Source: JACDAN01 sp963721345
GTDB taxonomy: Bacteria; Actinomycetota; Thermoleophilia; Gaiellales; Gaiellaceae
Direction: 5' to 3'
NCBI GenBank assembly: GCA_963721345.1
Contig: CAVRIT010000001.1
Location: forward strand, 682,001-746,000
Length of the DNA: 64,000 nt
The notes beneath the pieces were generated by a model that worked only from the letters and a program-made list of their open reading frames with translations, made no database searches and was not told the origin of the DNA. The position numbers were made by a program, and so were the translations under genes. Below are positions 29,818 to 37,968 of this stretch, piece after piece (positions within the stretch are counted from its first letter, which is position 1; each line of letters starts with the position of its first letter).

Positions 29818-30704
29818 TCGGTCGTCTCCCCCGCCGTGAGCTCGAGGAACGCCTCTTCGAGCGTCGCCCTCTCGGCCACCAGCTCGTGGAGGACGATGCC
29901 GTGCTCCGCGGCGAGCTCGCCGACGCGCTCCGGCGTGCCGTCCACCACGCCGAGCGCCCCCTCCTCCAGCACGGCGATGCTCATCCCGGCCCGCGCGAGG
30001 ACGTCGCGCAGACGCTCGCTCTCGGGGCTTCGCACCCGAACGCCGGCCGCCGCCCGCGCGGCGAGCTCGGCCGTCGTCGACTGCGCCACGAAGCGGCCGC
30101 GGTGGATGATCACGACCTCGTCGGCGATCTGCTCCACCTCGGCGAGCACATGGCTCGAGACCAAGACCGTGGTGCCCCGCGCCGACAGAGAGCGGAGCAG
30201 GTCGCGCAGCCACCGGATGCCGGCGGGGTCGAGGCCGTTCGCCGGCTCGTCGAGCACGAGCAGCTCGGGCTCGCCGAGGAGCGCCGCCGCGAGACCGAGC
30301 CGCTGGCGCATCCCCATCGAGTAGCCGCCGACCCGCCGGCGGCCCGGCTCTTTCATCGCCACGAGCTCCAGCACCTCCTCGACCCGCTGGCGGGGAATTC
30401 CGGCCTGGGCCGCGAGGACGCGCAGATGCCCCCGGCCGGAGCGCCCGGGGTGGTAGCGCGACGTCTCGAGCACCGCGCCGACCCGGCGAACGGGGTCGTC
30501 CAACTCCCGGTAGGACGTGCCGAAGACCCTCGCGGTTCCCGAGGTCGGGCGAACCAGCCCGAGGACAATCTTCAGCGTCGTCGTCTTCCCGGCGCCGTTC
30601 GGGCCGAGGAACCCGGTGACCCGGCCGGGGGTGATCTTGAAGCTGAGGTCGCTGACCGCGACGGTCTTTCCGTAGCGTTTGGTGAGGCGCTCGACCTCGA
30701 TCAC
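29814..30704 (-). CDS. ABC transporter ATP-binding protein
   Basis: 296 residues from GTG 30704. Walker A GPNGAGKTTT, Q-loop region ETSRYHPGRSG (the Gln replaced, as in many ABC-2 ATPases), signature YSMGMRQRLGLAAALLGEP, Walker B LLVLDEPANGLDP and the switch His in VLVSSHVLAEVEQ. The C-terminal 80 residues are the usual ABC-2 accessory domain. The GTG overlaps the YjbQ stop and its stop overlaps the permease, giving a three-gene chain YjbQ-ATPase-permease. Confidence 0.92.
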   Translation of the reverse strand: MIEVERLTKRYGKTVAVSDLSFKITPGRVTGFLGPNGAGKTTTLKIVLGLVRPTSGTARVFGTSYRELDDPVRRVGAVLETSRYHPGRSGRGHLRVLAAQAGIPRQRVEEVLELVAMKEPGRRRVGGYSMGMRQRLGLAAALLGEPELLVLDEPANGLDPAGIRWLRDLLRSLSARGTTVLVSSHVLAEVEQIADEVVIIHRGRFVAQSTTAELAARAAAGVRVRSPESERLRDVLARAGMSIAVLEEGALGVVDGTPERVGELAAEHGIVLHELVAERATLEEAFLELTAGETTE

Positions 30705-31093
30705 AGGACGGTCACGAGCACCTTCCGTGTGCGCGGCCCGTCGCACTCGCAGAAGAAGATTCCCTGCCAGGTCCCGAGCGCGAGTCGCCCGCCGTCCAGC
30801 GGGACGACCACCTGCGGGCCCATCAGCGCGGCGCGGATGTGGGACGGCGCGTTCTCCTCCCCCGCCTCGATGTGCTGCCACCCCCAGTCCGCCCCGACGA
30901 TCCGCTCGAGCGCGCGCTCGAAGTCGCGCGCCACCGCAGGATCGGCGTGCTCGTTGATCGTCACGCCGGCCGTCGTGTGCGGGACGAACACCAAGGCGGC
31001 TGCGCCGTCCGCGCCGCCCACTGCCGCCTCGACGTCGCGGGTGATCTCGATCAGCTGCGTGCGCCGCTCACTCCGAAGGGTGATCTCGCGCAC
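30701..31093 (-). CDS. YjbQ/UPF0047 family protein
   Basis: 130 residues: MREITLRSERRTQLIEITRD, VFVPHTTAGVTINEHADPAV, then GEENAPSHIRAALMGPQVVV and LGTWQGIFFCECDGPR. The HTT, N-E, SH and Q-x-[IV] residues form the conserved metal site. The family can show thiamine-phosphate synthase activity in mutants and is often present as a general housekeeping protein. It leads the ABC chain by GTGA overlap and starts 18 bp from the divergent peptidase gene. Confidence 0.88.
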   Translation of the reverse strand: MREITLRSERRTQLIEITRDVEAAVGGADGAAALVFVPHTTAGVTINEHADPAVARDFERALERIVGADWGWQHIEAGEENAPSHIRAALMGPQVVVPLDGGRLALGTWQGIFFCECDGPRTRKVLVTVL

Positions 31094-31098
31094 GGCAC

Positions 31099-31105
31099 TA
31101 TCCTA
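31099..31105. promoter_or_regulatory. Overlapping divergent -10 elements (TATCCT / TAGGAT)
   Basis: Seven bases TATCCTA read as TATCCT on the plus strand, seven bases before GTG 31112, and as TAGGAT on the minus strand, six bases before GTG 31093. Both genes therefore look leaderless and share five of six -10 positions. Confidence 0.6.
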
Positions 31106-31111
31106 CGGCGC

Positions 31112-32608
31112 GTGGCCGAGGCCCCTCCTACGAGTCGCGAGCTCGACACCTACCGTGACCGGGTCGACCGGTTCATCGCCGAGCTGGACGAGGAGTACTA
31201 CCTCCACTACGCGGGCCTGAAGGACACGCTCGAGCTCGAGGAGCTCTACGAGCGCTACCCGGAGCTCTCGGACCTGGAGCAGGCCCAGAAGCTCGGGCAG
31301 GCAGCGGACGGCGACCGCGGCATCTCCGAGCTCTGGCGCTTCGCCTCCGAGAACTTCCTCGCCGAGCTGACCCGCGAGCACAGCGAGAAGACCGCTGCGC
31401 TCGAAGCCGAGCTGGAGGCGACGGTCGACGGCGAGACGATTCCCTACCGGATGATTCGGCCGACGATGGCCAACGCCGAGGACCGCGCGAAGCGGCAGCG
31501 GCTGGAGGAGGTCAGAAACCGGCTCACGGAGGAGCACATCAACCCGATCCTCGCGGACGCCGTCCACACGACCACCGAGGCGGTACCGCAGCTCGGGTCG
31601 GAGACGTACCTCGAGCTCTACCGGCGCTTCGGCTTCCGCCTCGACGAGCTGGCCGACCAGTGCCGCAACGTGCTCGACTCGACGGAGCAGCTCTACGAGG
31701 AGACCGCCGACCGGCTGTTCCGTGCCCGCGCCGGGGTCGGCCTCGCCGAGGCGGAGCGCTGGGACGTCACACGTGTCTTCCGTGCGCCGGGCTGGGACAG
31801 CGCCTTCCCCGCAGAGAAGATGATGCCGGCGCTCGAAGTGACGCTCGCCGACCTCGGGATCGACCTGCGCTCCCAGCAGAACGTCGAGCTGGACATCGAG
31901 CAGCGGCCGAAGAAGAGCCCGCGTGCGTTCTGCGCCCCGATCGAGGTGCCCGGCCGCGTCGTGCTCGTGATCCAGCCGATGGGAGGCGCCGACGACTGGC
32001 GCGCGCTCTTCCACGAAGCGGGTCACACGGAGCACTACGCACACGTGTCGGAGGATCTCCCGGTCGAGGCGAAGAGGCTCGGGGACGTCTCGGTCACCGA
32101 GGCCTGGGCGACGCTGATGGAGCACCTGCTGCTCGAGCCCGGCTGGCTCTCGCGCCGCCTGGATTTCCCGAAGCCGAACGAGTTCGCCGCGGAGGCCGCG
32201 ACGGGATCGCTCTACTTGCTGCGGCGCTACTGCGGGAAGCTGCTCTACGAGCTCGAGTTCCACGGCGCGCGCGAGCTCGACGAGAAGAAGATGTCGGCAC
32301 GCTACGTCGAGCTGTTGGGCGACGCGCTCAAGATCGAGCCGAGCCACACGGACTACCTCGGCGACATCGACCCGAGCTTCTACGTCACGGGCTACCTCCG
32401 CTCGTGGGCACTCCAGTCACAGCTGCGCGACCACTTCCGCGAGCGCTTCGGCTCGGCGTGGTTCGCGGACGCGAAGGCCGGCTCGATGCTCCGCGAGCTC
32501 TGGTCGGAAGGCCACCGCCTCGACGCCGACGAGCTGCTCGCCGACGTCACGGGCGAGACGCTCGAGATGGAAGCCTTCGCGCAATCCTTGCGCGAGCACC
32601 TCCGCTAA
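31112..32608 (+). CDS. Gluzincin metallopeptidase (M3-like)
   Basis: 498 residues. Zinc site HEAGH at 301-305 (FHEAGHTEHYAHV) with Glu330 in VTEAWATLMEHLL as third ligand, about 25 residues later, as in M3-type oligopeptidases. Mostly helical, with an N-terminal coiled part and C-terminal block PSFYVTGYLRSWALQSQLRD that would shape the closed cavity. No signal peptide, so cytoplasmic oligopeptide cleavage is expected. It does not carry the full M3 signature HExGHxxH, and M32 or M2 is also conceivable. GTG start follows a leaderless promoter. Confidence 0.78.
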   Translation: MAEAPPTSRELDTYRDRVDRFIAELDEEYYLHYAGLKDTLELEELYERYPELSDLEQAQKLGQAADGDRGISELWRFASENFLAELTREHSEKTAALEAELEATVDGETIPYRMIRPTMANAEDRAKRQRLEEVRNRLTEEHINPILADAVHTTTEAVPQLGSETYLELYRRFGFRLDELADQCRNVLDSTEQLYEETADRLFRARAGVGLAEAERWDVTRVFRAPGWDSAFPAEKMMPALEVTLADLGIDLRSQQNVELDIEQRPKKSPRAFCAPIEVPGRVVLVIQPMGGADDWRALFHEAGHTEHYAHVSEDLPVEAKRLGDVSVTEAWATLMEHLLLEPGWLSRRLDFPKPNEFAAEAATGSLYLLRRYCGKLLYELEFHGARELDEKKMSARYVELLGDALKIEPSHTDYLGDIDPSFYVTGYLRSWALQSQLRDHFRERFGSAWFADAKAGSMLRELWSEGHRLDADELLADVTGETLEMEAFAQSLREHLR

Positions 32609-33132
32609 AGCGCGCCGCCGGCCGCGGGAGGCGCGCCGGCTTCCAGCGGGTTCTCGGCAGCGCCGGTACGCGCCAGGATCTCTTCGAGGAGCAGCAGGTT
32701 GTCGCCCGCACGTTCCACCGTCGAGAGTAGGTGCGACATGGAGGCGACCTCCTCGCGCTGCTCCTGCAGGAACCAGTGGAGGAACTGCTCGCCGACGAGG
32801 TTGCCTTCCTCGCGCGCAAGCGCGACGAGCGCGACGATCTGGTCGGTGACCCGCTTCTCCTGATCCAGCGCGAGCGCGACGGGCTCTGTGGCGCCCCCGA
32901 AGTCGGTCTTCGGCGCTTCGACGCCGGGCACCGACACGTGCAGGCCCGAGTCGAGCAGGAACTGGACGATCATCATCGCGTGGTTCCGTTCCTCGACCGC
33001 CTGCCGGTAGAAGGTCGCGGCGAGCTGCGGCAGCGTCTCCGCGTCGAACCAGACGGCGATCGCGACGTACTGCTGCGAGGCGCCGAACTCGTGCGCGATC
33101 TGCTCGTTGAGCGCCTGCGGGAAGCGGGCCAC
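32605..33132 (-). CDS. Ferritin-like iron-storage protein
   Basis: 175 residues with the four-helix ferritin fold: ALNEQIAHEFGASQQYVAIA (Glu near 10-14), AVEERNHAMMIVQFLLDSG giving the ExxH diiron ligands, and EQFLHWFLQEQREEVASM. Length and motifs match BfrB/FtnA-type ferritins. An Ala/Gly/Pro tail (about 20 residues) extends beyond the fifth helix. It converges with the peptidase gene (4-nt overlap). TAGATT lies six bases before its GTG. Confidence 0.9.
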   Translation of the reverse strand: MARFPQALNEQIAHEFGASQQYVAIAVWFDAETLPQLAATFYRQAVEERNHAMMIVQFLLDSGLHVSVPGVEAPKTDFGGATEPVALALDQEKRVTDQIVALVALAREEGNLVGEQFLHWFLQEQREEVASMSHLLSTVERAGDNLLLLEEILARTGAAENPLEAGAPPAAGGAL

Positions 33133-33138
33133 GCGTCG

Positions 33139-33144
33139 AATCTA
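33139..33144 (-). promoter_or_regulatory. -10 hexamer TAGATT for ferritin
   Basis: TAGATT, six-base spacer, GTG 33132 on the minus strand; leaderless pattern. The ferritin and cDPG-synthetase-like genes diverge across 58 bp. Confidence 0.5.
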
Positions 33145-33174
33145 CCCCGTCGCGGAGTGCGCCGTCCTGCAAAG

Positions 33175-33191
33175 TGAATACGCTTTATTCA
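33175..33191 (+). promoter_or_regulatory. -10 TACGCT inside a start-codon palindrome
   Basis: TACGCT (33179-33184) ends six bases before the ATG at 33191. The dyad TGAATA-CGCTT-TATTCA spans it and ends on the A of the start codon, so a protein bound there would block both transcription and the start site. Confidence 0.45.
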
Positions 33192-34537
33192 TGGATCGAA
33201 GACGGGTCCTGATCGCGGGCGCCGCGGGCCGGGACTTCCACAACTTCAACCTCGTCTACCGCGGTGTGCGCGAGTTCGAGGTCGTCGCCTTCACGGCGAC
33301 GCAGATCCCGAACATCGAGGGCCGCGTCTACCCCGCCGAGCTGGCGGGCGCGCTCTATCCCGACGGGATCCCGATCCACCCGGAGGACGAGCTCGCGGAC
33401 CTCGTCGGAAAGCACGAGATCGACGAGGTCGTCTTCTCGTACTCCGACGTCACGCACGAGCACGTGATGCACGTCGCGTCGCAGGCGCTCGCCGCGAGAG
33501 CGTCGTTCCGGCTGCTGTCGCCGCGCGAGACGATGCTGACGTCGTCGAAGCCTGTTGTTGCCGTCTGCGCGGTGAGGACCGGCTCCGGAAAGAGCCAGAC
33601 GACCCGCCATATCGCGTCGTTGCTGCGCGAGGACGGCAAGCGCGTCGCCGTGCTGCGTCACCCGATGCCCTACGGCGACCTGGCGAAGCAGGCCGTCCAG
33701 CGCTTCGCCGACTACGCCGACCTGGACGCCGCCGACGCGACGATCGAGGAGCGCGAGGAGTACGAGCCGCACCTCGCGGAAGGCAATGTCGTCTTCGCCG
33801 GGATCGACTATGCCGCGATCCTCGACCAGGCCGAGCAGGAGGCCGACGTGATTCTCTGGGACGGCGGCAACAACGACACGCCGTTCGTGAAGCCGAACGT
33901 CCACGTGGTGGTCGTCGACCCCCACCGGCCGGGGCACGAGCTCCGCTACCACCCGGGCGAGACCAACCTGCGGATGGCCGACGTCTGCGTCGTGAACAAG
34001 GTCGACACGGCGCCGCCGGAAGGGGTCGAAGCCGTCCTCGACTCGATCCGCGAGCACAATTCCTCCGCGAAGATCGTGCTCGCGGCCTCGCCGTTCCACG
34101 TCGAGGAGAACGGCATCCGGATCAAGGGCAAGCGCGTGCTCGCGGTCGAGGACGGGCCGACGCTGACCCACGGCGAGATGACCTACGGCGCGGCGGTGCT
34201 CGCGGCGAAGGCACACGGAGCGTCCGAACTCGTCGATCCGCGGCCGTTCGCAGTGGGTTCGATCGCGAAGACGCTAGAGGAGTGGCCGCACATCCAGGGC
34301 CTCCTGCCCGCGATGGGCTACGGCAACGGGCAAGTCGAGGAGCTTCGGCAGACCATCGAGCGATCCGACGCCGAGCTCGTCCTGATCGGGACGCCGATCG
34401 ACCTCCGGCGGGTGATCGACTTCGACAAGCCGGCGCTACGCGTCACATACAAGCTTCAGGAGCTCGGCGAGCCCAGGCTGGCCGACCTCCTCGCCGAGCA
34501 CGGCCTCATCAGCGGGACCGAAGCCGCCGTCGTGTGA
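33191..34537 (+). CDS. Cyclic 2,3-diphosphoglycerate synthetase-like P-loop protein
   Basis: 448 residues: N-terminal Rossmann-like part MDRRRVLIAGAAGRDFHNFN, a P-loop AVRTGSGKSQTTRHIASLL, the region DVILWDGGNNDTPF, a nucleotide-specificity-like VVNKVD, and a C-terminal mixed domain. The order matches cDPG synthetase of methanogens; in bacteria such proteins are usually of unproved product and GTPase-like. It heads a 4-nt-overlapping chain with carbamate kinase and a cyclase-hydrolase protein. Confidence 0.82.
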   Translation: MDRRRVLIAGAAGRDFHNFNLVYRGVREFEVVAFTATQIPNIEGRVYPAELAGALYPDGIPIHPEDELADLVGKHEIDEVVFSYSDVTHEHVMHVASQALAARASFRLLSPRETMLTSSKPVVAVCAVRTGSGKSQTTRHIASLLREDGKRVAVLRHPMPYGDLAKQAVQRFADYADLDAADATIEEREEYEPHLAEGNVVFAGIDYAAILDQAEQEADVILWDGGNNDTPFVKPNVHVVVVDPHRPGHELRYHPGETNLRMADVCVVNKVDTAPPEGVEAVLDSIREHNSSAKIVLAASPFHVEENGIRIKGKRVLAVEDGPTLTHGEMTYGAAVLAAKAHGASELVDPRPFAVGSIAKTLEEWPHIQGLLPAMGYGNGQVEELRQTIERSDAELVLIGTPIDLRRVIDFDKPALRVTYKLQELGEPRLADLLAEHGLISGTEAAVV

Positions 34538-35442
34538 CGACAACCGTCGTTGCCCTCGGGGGCAATGCGCTGATCCGGGCAGGTGATCGGGGGACGGCCG
34601 CCGAGCAGGGAGCGCGGCTGCGGGAGGTCGCAGCGTCGCTGGGGCCGCTCCTCCGCGACGGGCGCCTCGTGATCACGCATGGGAACGGGCCGCAGGTCGG
34701 CAACGAGCTGATCCGCCAGGAACGTGCGGCCGAGGAGGTGCCGCCGCTGCCGCTCTATCTCGCCGTGGCGCTGACGCAGGCTGAGATCGGCGCGCTGATC
34801 GAAACGGAGCTGGGCCCGGCCGCCGGCCGCCCCGTCGTGTGCCTCCTGACCCACGTCGTCGTCGCGGAAGACGATCCTGCCTTCGAGCGCCCGACGAAGC
34901 CGATCGGCCCCTTCTACTCGTCCGAGCAGGCTGAGTCGCTAGAGCGTGAGCGCGGCTGGATGCTCGTCGAAGAACAAGGCCGCGGCTGGCGCCGTGCCGT
35001 CCCCTCCCCCGCACCGCTCGAGATCGTCGAGGCCGCTCAGGTTCGCGCGCTGCTCGAATCGGGGGCAATCCCGGTGGCGTGCGGCGGCGGCGGGATCCCG
35101 GTGGTGCGGCGAGACGGCCGCCTCCACGGCGTGGACGCGGTGATCGACAAGGACCGGGCATCGGCGCTCCTCGCCGCAGCGCTCGGCGCGGAGCGGCTCG
35201 TGATCATCACCGACGTGGATGCGGTCAAGCGCGGCTACGGCACGCCGGAGGAAGAAGACCTGCGCGAGCTGTCGGTCGCTGAAGCCGAGGGGCTCCTCCC
35301 GGAGCTAGCCGAAGGCTCGATGCGCCCGAAGGTCGAAGCCGCGATCGCCGTCGCAAAGGCCGGCGGGCAGGCGATCATCACAGGCCTCGACAGCGTGGAG
35401 CTCGCGCTCGCCGGGCGGGCAGGCACCAAGATAGGCGCGTGA
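34534..35442 (+). CDS. arcC: Carbamate kinase
   Basis: 302 residues from GTG 34534. Signatures: VVALGGNALI, VITHGNGPQVGNELIRQE, PIGPFYS, AVPSPAPLEIVE, VACGGGGIPVVR, GVDAVIDKDRASALLA and MRPKVEAAIAVAKAGG. It catalyses ATP-linked interconversion of carbamate and carbamoyl phosphate, usually making ATP from carbamoyl phosphate in arginine or allantoin breakdown. No arginine deiminase is beside it, but an ornithine carbamoyltransferase lies 1.6 kb downstream. Overlaps both neighbours by 4 nt. Confidence 0.95.
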   Translation: MTTTVVALGGNALIRAGDRGTAAEQGARLREVAASLGPLLRDGRLVITHGNGPQVGNELIRQERAAEEVPPLPLYLAVALTQAEIGALIETELGPAAGRPVVCLLTHVVVAEDDPAFERPTKPIGPFYSSEQAESLERERGWMLVEEQGRGWRRAVPSPAPLEIVEAAQVRALLESGAIPVACGGGGIPVVRRDGRLHGVDAVIDKDRASALLAAALGAERLVIITDVDAVKRGYGTPEEEDLRELSVAEAEGLLPELAEGSMRPKVEAAIAVAKAGGQAIITGLDSVELALAGRAGTKIGA

Positions 35443-36785
35443 CCACACCGCTCACGCGGTACGCGCCGTCGGAGGCGGGCTACGTCGCGTACCAGGTCTT
35501 CGGCTCCGGCCCGATCGACCTCGTCTTCGTCACGAGCTGGGCCAGCAACGTCGACGTCATGTGGGAGGAGCCTCGCATGGCGTCGTTCCTGAACCGCCTG
35601 GGGTCCTTCTCGCGAGTTCTGTGCTTCGACAAGAGAGGCGCCGGCGTCTCGGACCCCGTGCCGCTGATGTCGCTGCCAAGGCTCGAGGAATGGATGGACG
35701 ACGTCGGCACCGCGATGGACGCTGCCGGTATGACGCAGGCGGCCGTCTTCGGGGATGCCGAGGGCGGTCCGATGGCCATGCTGTTCGCGGCCACGCACCC
35801 AGAGCGCGTACCGGCGCTCGTCTTGGCGAACACGTACGCGCGCTGGCGGCGCGCCGACGACTACCCGATCGGCATGCCGGACGCGACGTGGGAGAAGCTC
35901 GTCGACCGCTACGAGCAGCACTGGGGCGTCACGAGCGAAATCCTCGGGCTGACCGCGCCGTCGGTGGCGAACGACCCGGAATTTGCCCGCTGGTTCACGC
36001 GCTATCAACGAGCGTCGATGCCGCGCGGAGCCGCCACGACGATGTACCGCTTGGTGACCAGCGTCGATGTCCGCGCCGCCCTCCCGAGCATCCGCGTGCC
36101 GACACTTATCCTCCAGCGCGCAGACGCGCGCCACTACCGTCCCGCGTTCGGCCGCTACCTCGCCGAGCACATTCCTGGAGCGAGATACGTCGAGCTCCCC
36201 GGCGCGGACACGTTTCCGTTCGGAGCCGGTGACTCGACCGCTCTCCTCGACGAGGTGGAGGAGTTTCTGACCGGGACGAGGTCGCGCCCCGTCCACAAAC
36301 GCCAGCTCGCGACCGTCCTCCTCACTGACATCGTCGGCTCGACTCGCCTCGCAGCCGAGCGGGGCGATGCAGCGTGGAGCCGGCTCGTCCGGGATCACGA
36401 CGACCTCGTCCGCGAGCACCTGCGCACCTACCGAGGACACGAGATCGACCACGCCGGTGACGGCTTCCTCGCCACCTTCGACGGCCCCGCGCGGGCGGTC
36501 ACCTGCGCCGTCCGCCTGGCCGAGGAGCTGACGCAGCGGGGCCTCACGATCCGAGCAGGGCTCCACACAGGGGAGGTCGAGCTCGACGAGGACAAGCTTC
36601 GAGGTCTTGCCGTGCACATCGCAGCGCGTGTGGCGGCCGCAGCGGAGGACGGCGGCGTCCTCGTCTCCGGGACCGTCCGCGACCTCGTTGTCGGCTCGGG
36701 GATCGAGTTCGAGGACTGGGGCGTGCGCGAGCTGAAAGGGGTCCCGGGGACCTGGGAGCTCGCGAAAGTGCTGAGCGCGCCCTAG
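35439..36785 (+). CDS. Alpha/beta-hydrolase-fold domain fused to class III adenylate/guanylate cyclase
   Basis: 448 residues. Residues 1-280 are an alpha/beta hydrolase with the nucleophile elbow written GDAEGG (105-110), so Ala107 stands where the catalytic Ser should be; the domain may act as a ligand sensor. Residues 290-448 form a class III cyclase with metal Asp297 (TVLLTDIVGSTRL) and Asp341 (HAGDGFLATFD), then the conserved IRAGLHTGEVE. The domain order resembles mycobacterial Rv1900c-type cyclases. It is coupled to carbamate kinase by a GTGA overlap, so cyclic nucleotide output may reflect carbamoyl-phosphate or amino-acid status, which is inference. Confidence 0.88.
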   Translation: MTTPLTRYAPSEAGYVAYQVFGSGPIDLVFVTSWASNVDVMWEEPRMASFLNRLGSFSRVLCFDKRGAGVSDPVPLMSLPRLEEWMDDVGTAMDAAGMTQAAVFGDAEGGPMAMLFAATHPERVPALVLANTYARWRRADDYPIGMPDATWEKLVDRYEQHWGVTSEILGLTAPSVANDPEFARWFTRYQRASMPRGAATTMYRLVTSVDVRAALPSIRVPTLILQRADARHYRPAFGRYLAEHIPGARYVELPGADTFPFGAGDSTALLDEVEEFLTGTRSRPVHKRQLATVLLTDIVGSTRLAAERGDAAWSRLVRDHDDLVREHLRTYRGHEIDHAGDGFLATFDGPARAVTCAVRLAEELTQRGLTIRAGLHTGEVELDEDKLRGLAVHIAARVAAAAEDGGVLVSGTVRDLVVGSGIEFEDWGVRELKGVPGTWELAKVLSAP

Positions 36786-36861
36786 CCGGTCCGGCGACCG
36801 AACCGGTTTCGCCGGCGGAACGAATACGCCGCGACCCCCAAAGCAGAAAGGAGCCGCAGAC

Positions 36862-37017
36862 TCCTCCGGCGACCAGCGGCAAGCGCTCGAGCTCGCCTAC
36901 TACGGCGGCTACACGCAGTCCGAGCTCGCCGAGCGCCTCGGCGTCCCGCTCGGGACCGTGAAGAGCCGGATGTTCGCCGGGCTCGGCCGCCTGCGCGAAG
37001 TCCTCGAAGAGCCGTAG
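36862..37017 (+). pseudogene. Remnant of an ECF sigma factor (region 4 only)
   Basis: A frame without a start codon ends at TAG 37017 and reads DQRQALELAYYGGYTQSELA, then ERLGVPLGTVKSRMFAGLGR and LREVLEEP. This is a complete sigma-70 region 4 helix-turn-helix, the last third of an ECF factor. The preceding ~130 residues (regions 2 and linker) are absent: the upstream sequence is the end of the cyclase gene and Arg/Pro-rich filler. Probably a decayed sigma gene. Confidence 0.75.
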
Positions 37018-37028
37018 CCCGCCACCAC

Positions 37029-37034
37029 TAGCAT
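37029..37034 (+). promoter_or_regulatory. -10 hexamer TAGCAT for the ornithine carbamoyltransferase
   Basis: TAGCAT is followed by seven bases and the ATG at 37042; no Shine-Dalgarno. Leaderless pattern. Confidence 0.5.
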
Positions 37035-37041
37035 CCCGCGA

Positions 37042-37965
37042 ATGCTCGAGGTGCCCGACGCCCTCAAGGGACGAAGCTTCACGCGGGTCGCGGACTTCAC
37101 CGCGGATGAGCTCGAGCTCGTGCTCGACCTCGCCGTGCGGCTGAAGGCGGCACCGCGCGCGGAGCACGCCGTCCTCCCCGGCCGGGCGCTCGGGATGATC
37201 TTCCAGAAGCCCTCCACGCGGACGCGCGTCTCCTTCGAGGTCGGCATCGCGCAGCTCGGCGGCCAGCCGCTCTACCTGCGCTCCGACGACCTGCAGCTCG
37301 GCCGCGGCGAGACGATTCGCGACACCGCCACGGTTCTCTCCCGCTACCTGGACGCGATCATGATCCGCACCTTCGCGCAGTCGGACGTCGAGGAGCTCGC
37401 CGAGCACGCCGAGATTCCCGTGGTCAACGGCCTGACGGACGAGACGCACCCGTGCCAGGCGCTGGCCGACATGCTCACGGTCCGCGAGCGGCTCGGCCGG
37501 ACCGAAGGTGTGCGTGTCGCCTACCTCGGCGACGGGAACAACGTCTGCTCTTCGCTGATGGTTGCCGCCACCCGACTCGGCTCGAGCTTCGTCGCCGCCA
37601 CCCCACCCGGCTACGAGCCGGACCAGCGCGCCGTCGCGACCGCGCGGGAGGCGGGTGAGGTCGACGTCACCAACGACCCCCGCGAAGCCGTCCGCGGCGC
37701 CGATGTCCTCTATACGGACGTCTGGACGAGCATGGGCCAGGACGAGGAACGTGACCAGCGTCTCCGAGACCTCGCGGGCTACGGCATCGACGAAGAGCTG
37801 GTCTCGGGGGCGGGCGCCGACGCGATCGTCCTCCACTGCCTTCCGGCGCACTACGGCGAGGAGATCACCGAGGAGGTCCTGTACGGCCCGCAGTCGGCCG
37901 TGTGGGACCAGGCCGAGAACCGGCTCCACGCCCAGAAGGCGCTGATGGCGCTCGTCATTCGCTGA
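37042..37965 (+). CDS. argF: Ornithine carbamoyltransferase
   Basis: 307 residues. Carbamoyl-phosphate site KPSTRTRVSFEVG, then HPCQALADM and HCLPAHYGEE, the OTCase ornithine/carbamoyl signatures (aspartate transcarbamylase would carry HPGP...). It makes citrulline from ornithine and carbamoyl phosphate in arginine synthesis. The DGNNVCSSLM region is the second conserved substrate segment. Three bases before the rhomboid gene, so probably co-transcribed. No arginine repressor box was recognised. Confidence 0.95.
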   Translation: MLEVPDALKGRSFTRVADFTADELELVLDLAVRLKAAPRAEHAVLPGRALGMIFQKPSTRTRVSFEVGIAQLGGQPLYLRSDDLQLGRGETIRDTATVLSRYLDAIMIRTFAQSDVEELAEHAEIPVVNGLTDETHPCQALADMLTVRERLGRTEGVRVAYLGDGNNVCSSLMVAATRLGSSFVAATPPGYEPDQRAVATAREAGEVDVTNDPREAVRGADVLYTDVWTSMGQDEERDQRLRDLAGYGIDEELVSGAGADAIVLHCLPAHYGEEITEEVLYGPQSAVWDQAENRLHAQKALMALVIR

Positions 37966-37968
37966 CGC

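Noticed and set aside
33175..33191. A ribosomal-leader or riboswitch before the cDPG-like gene
   Set aside because: Only 17 bp of dyad and no room for a structured leader; a leaderless start explains it.
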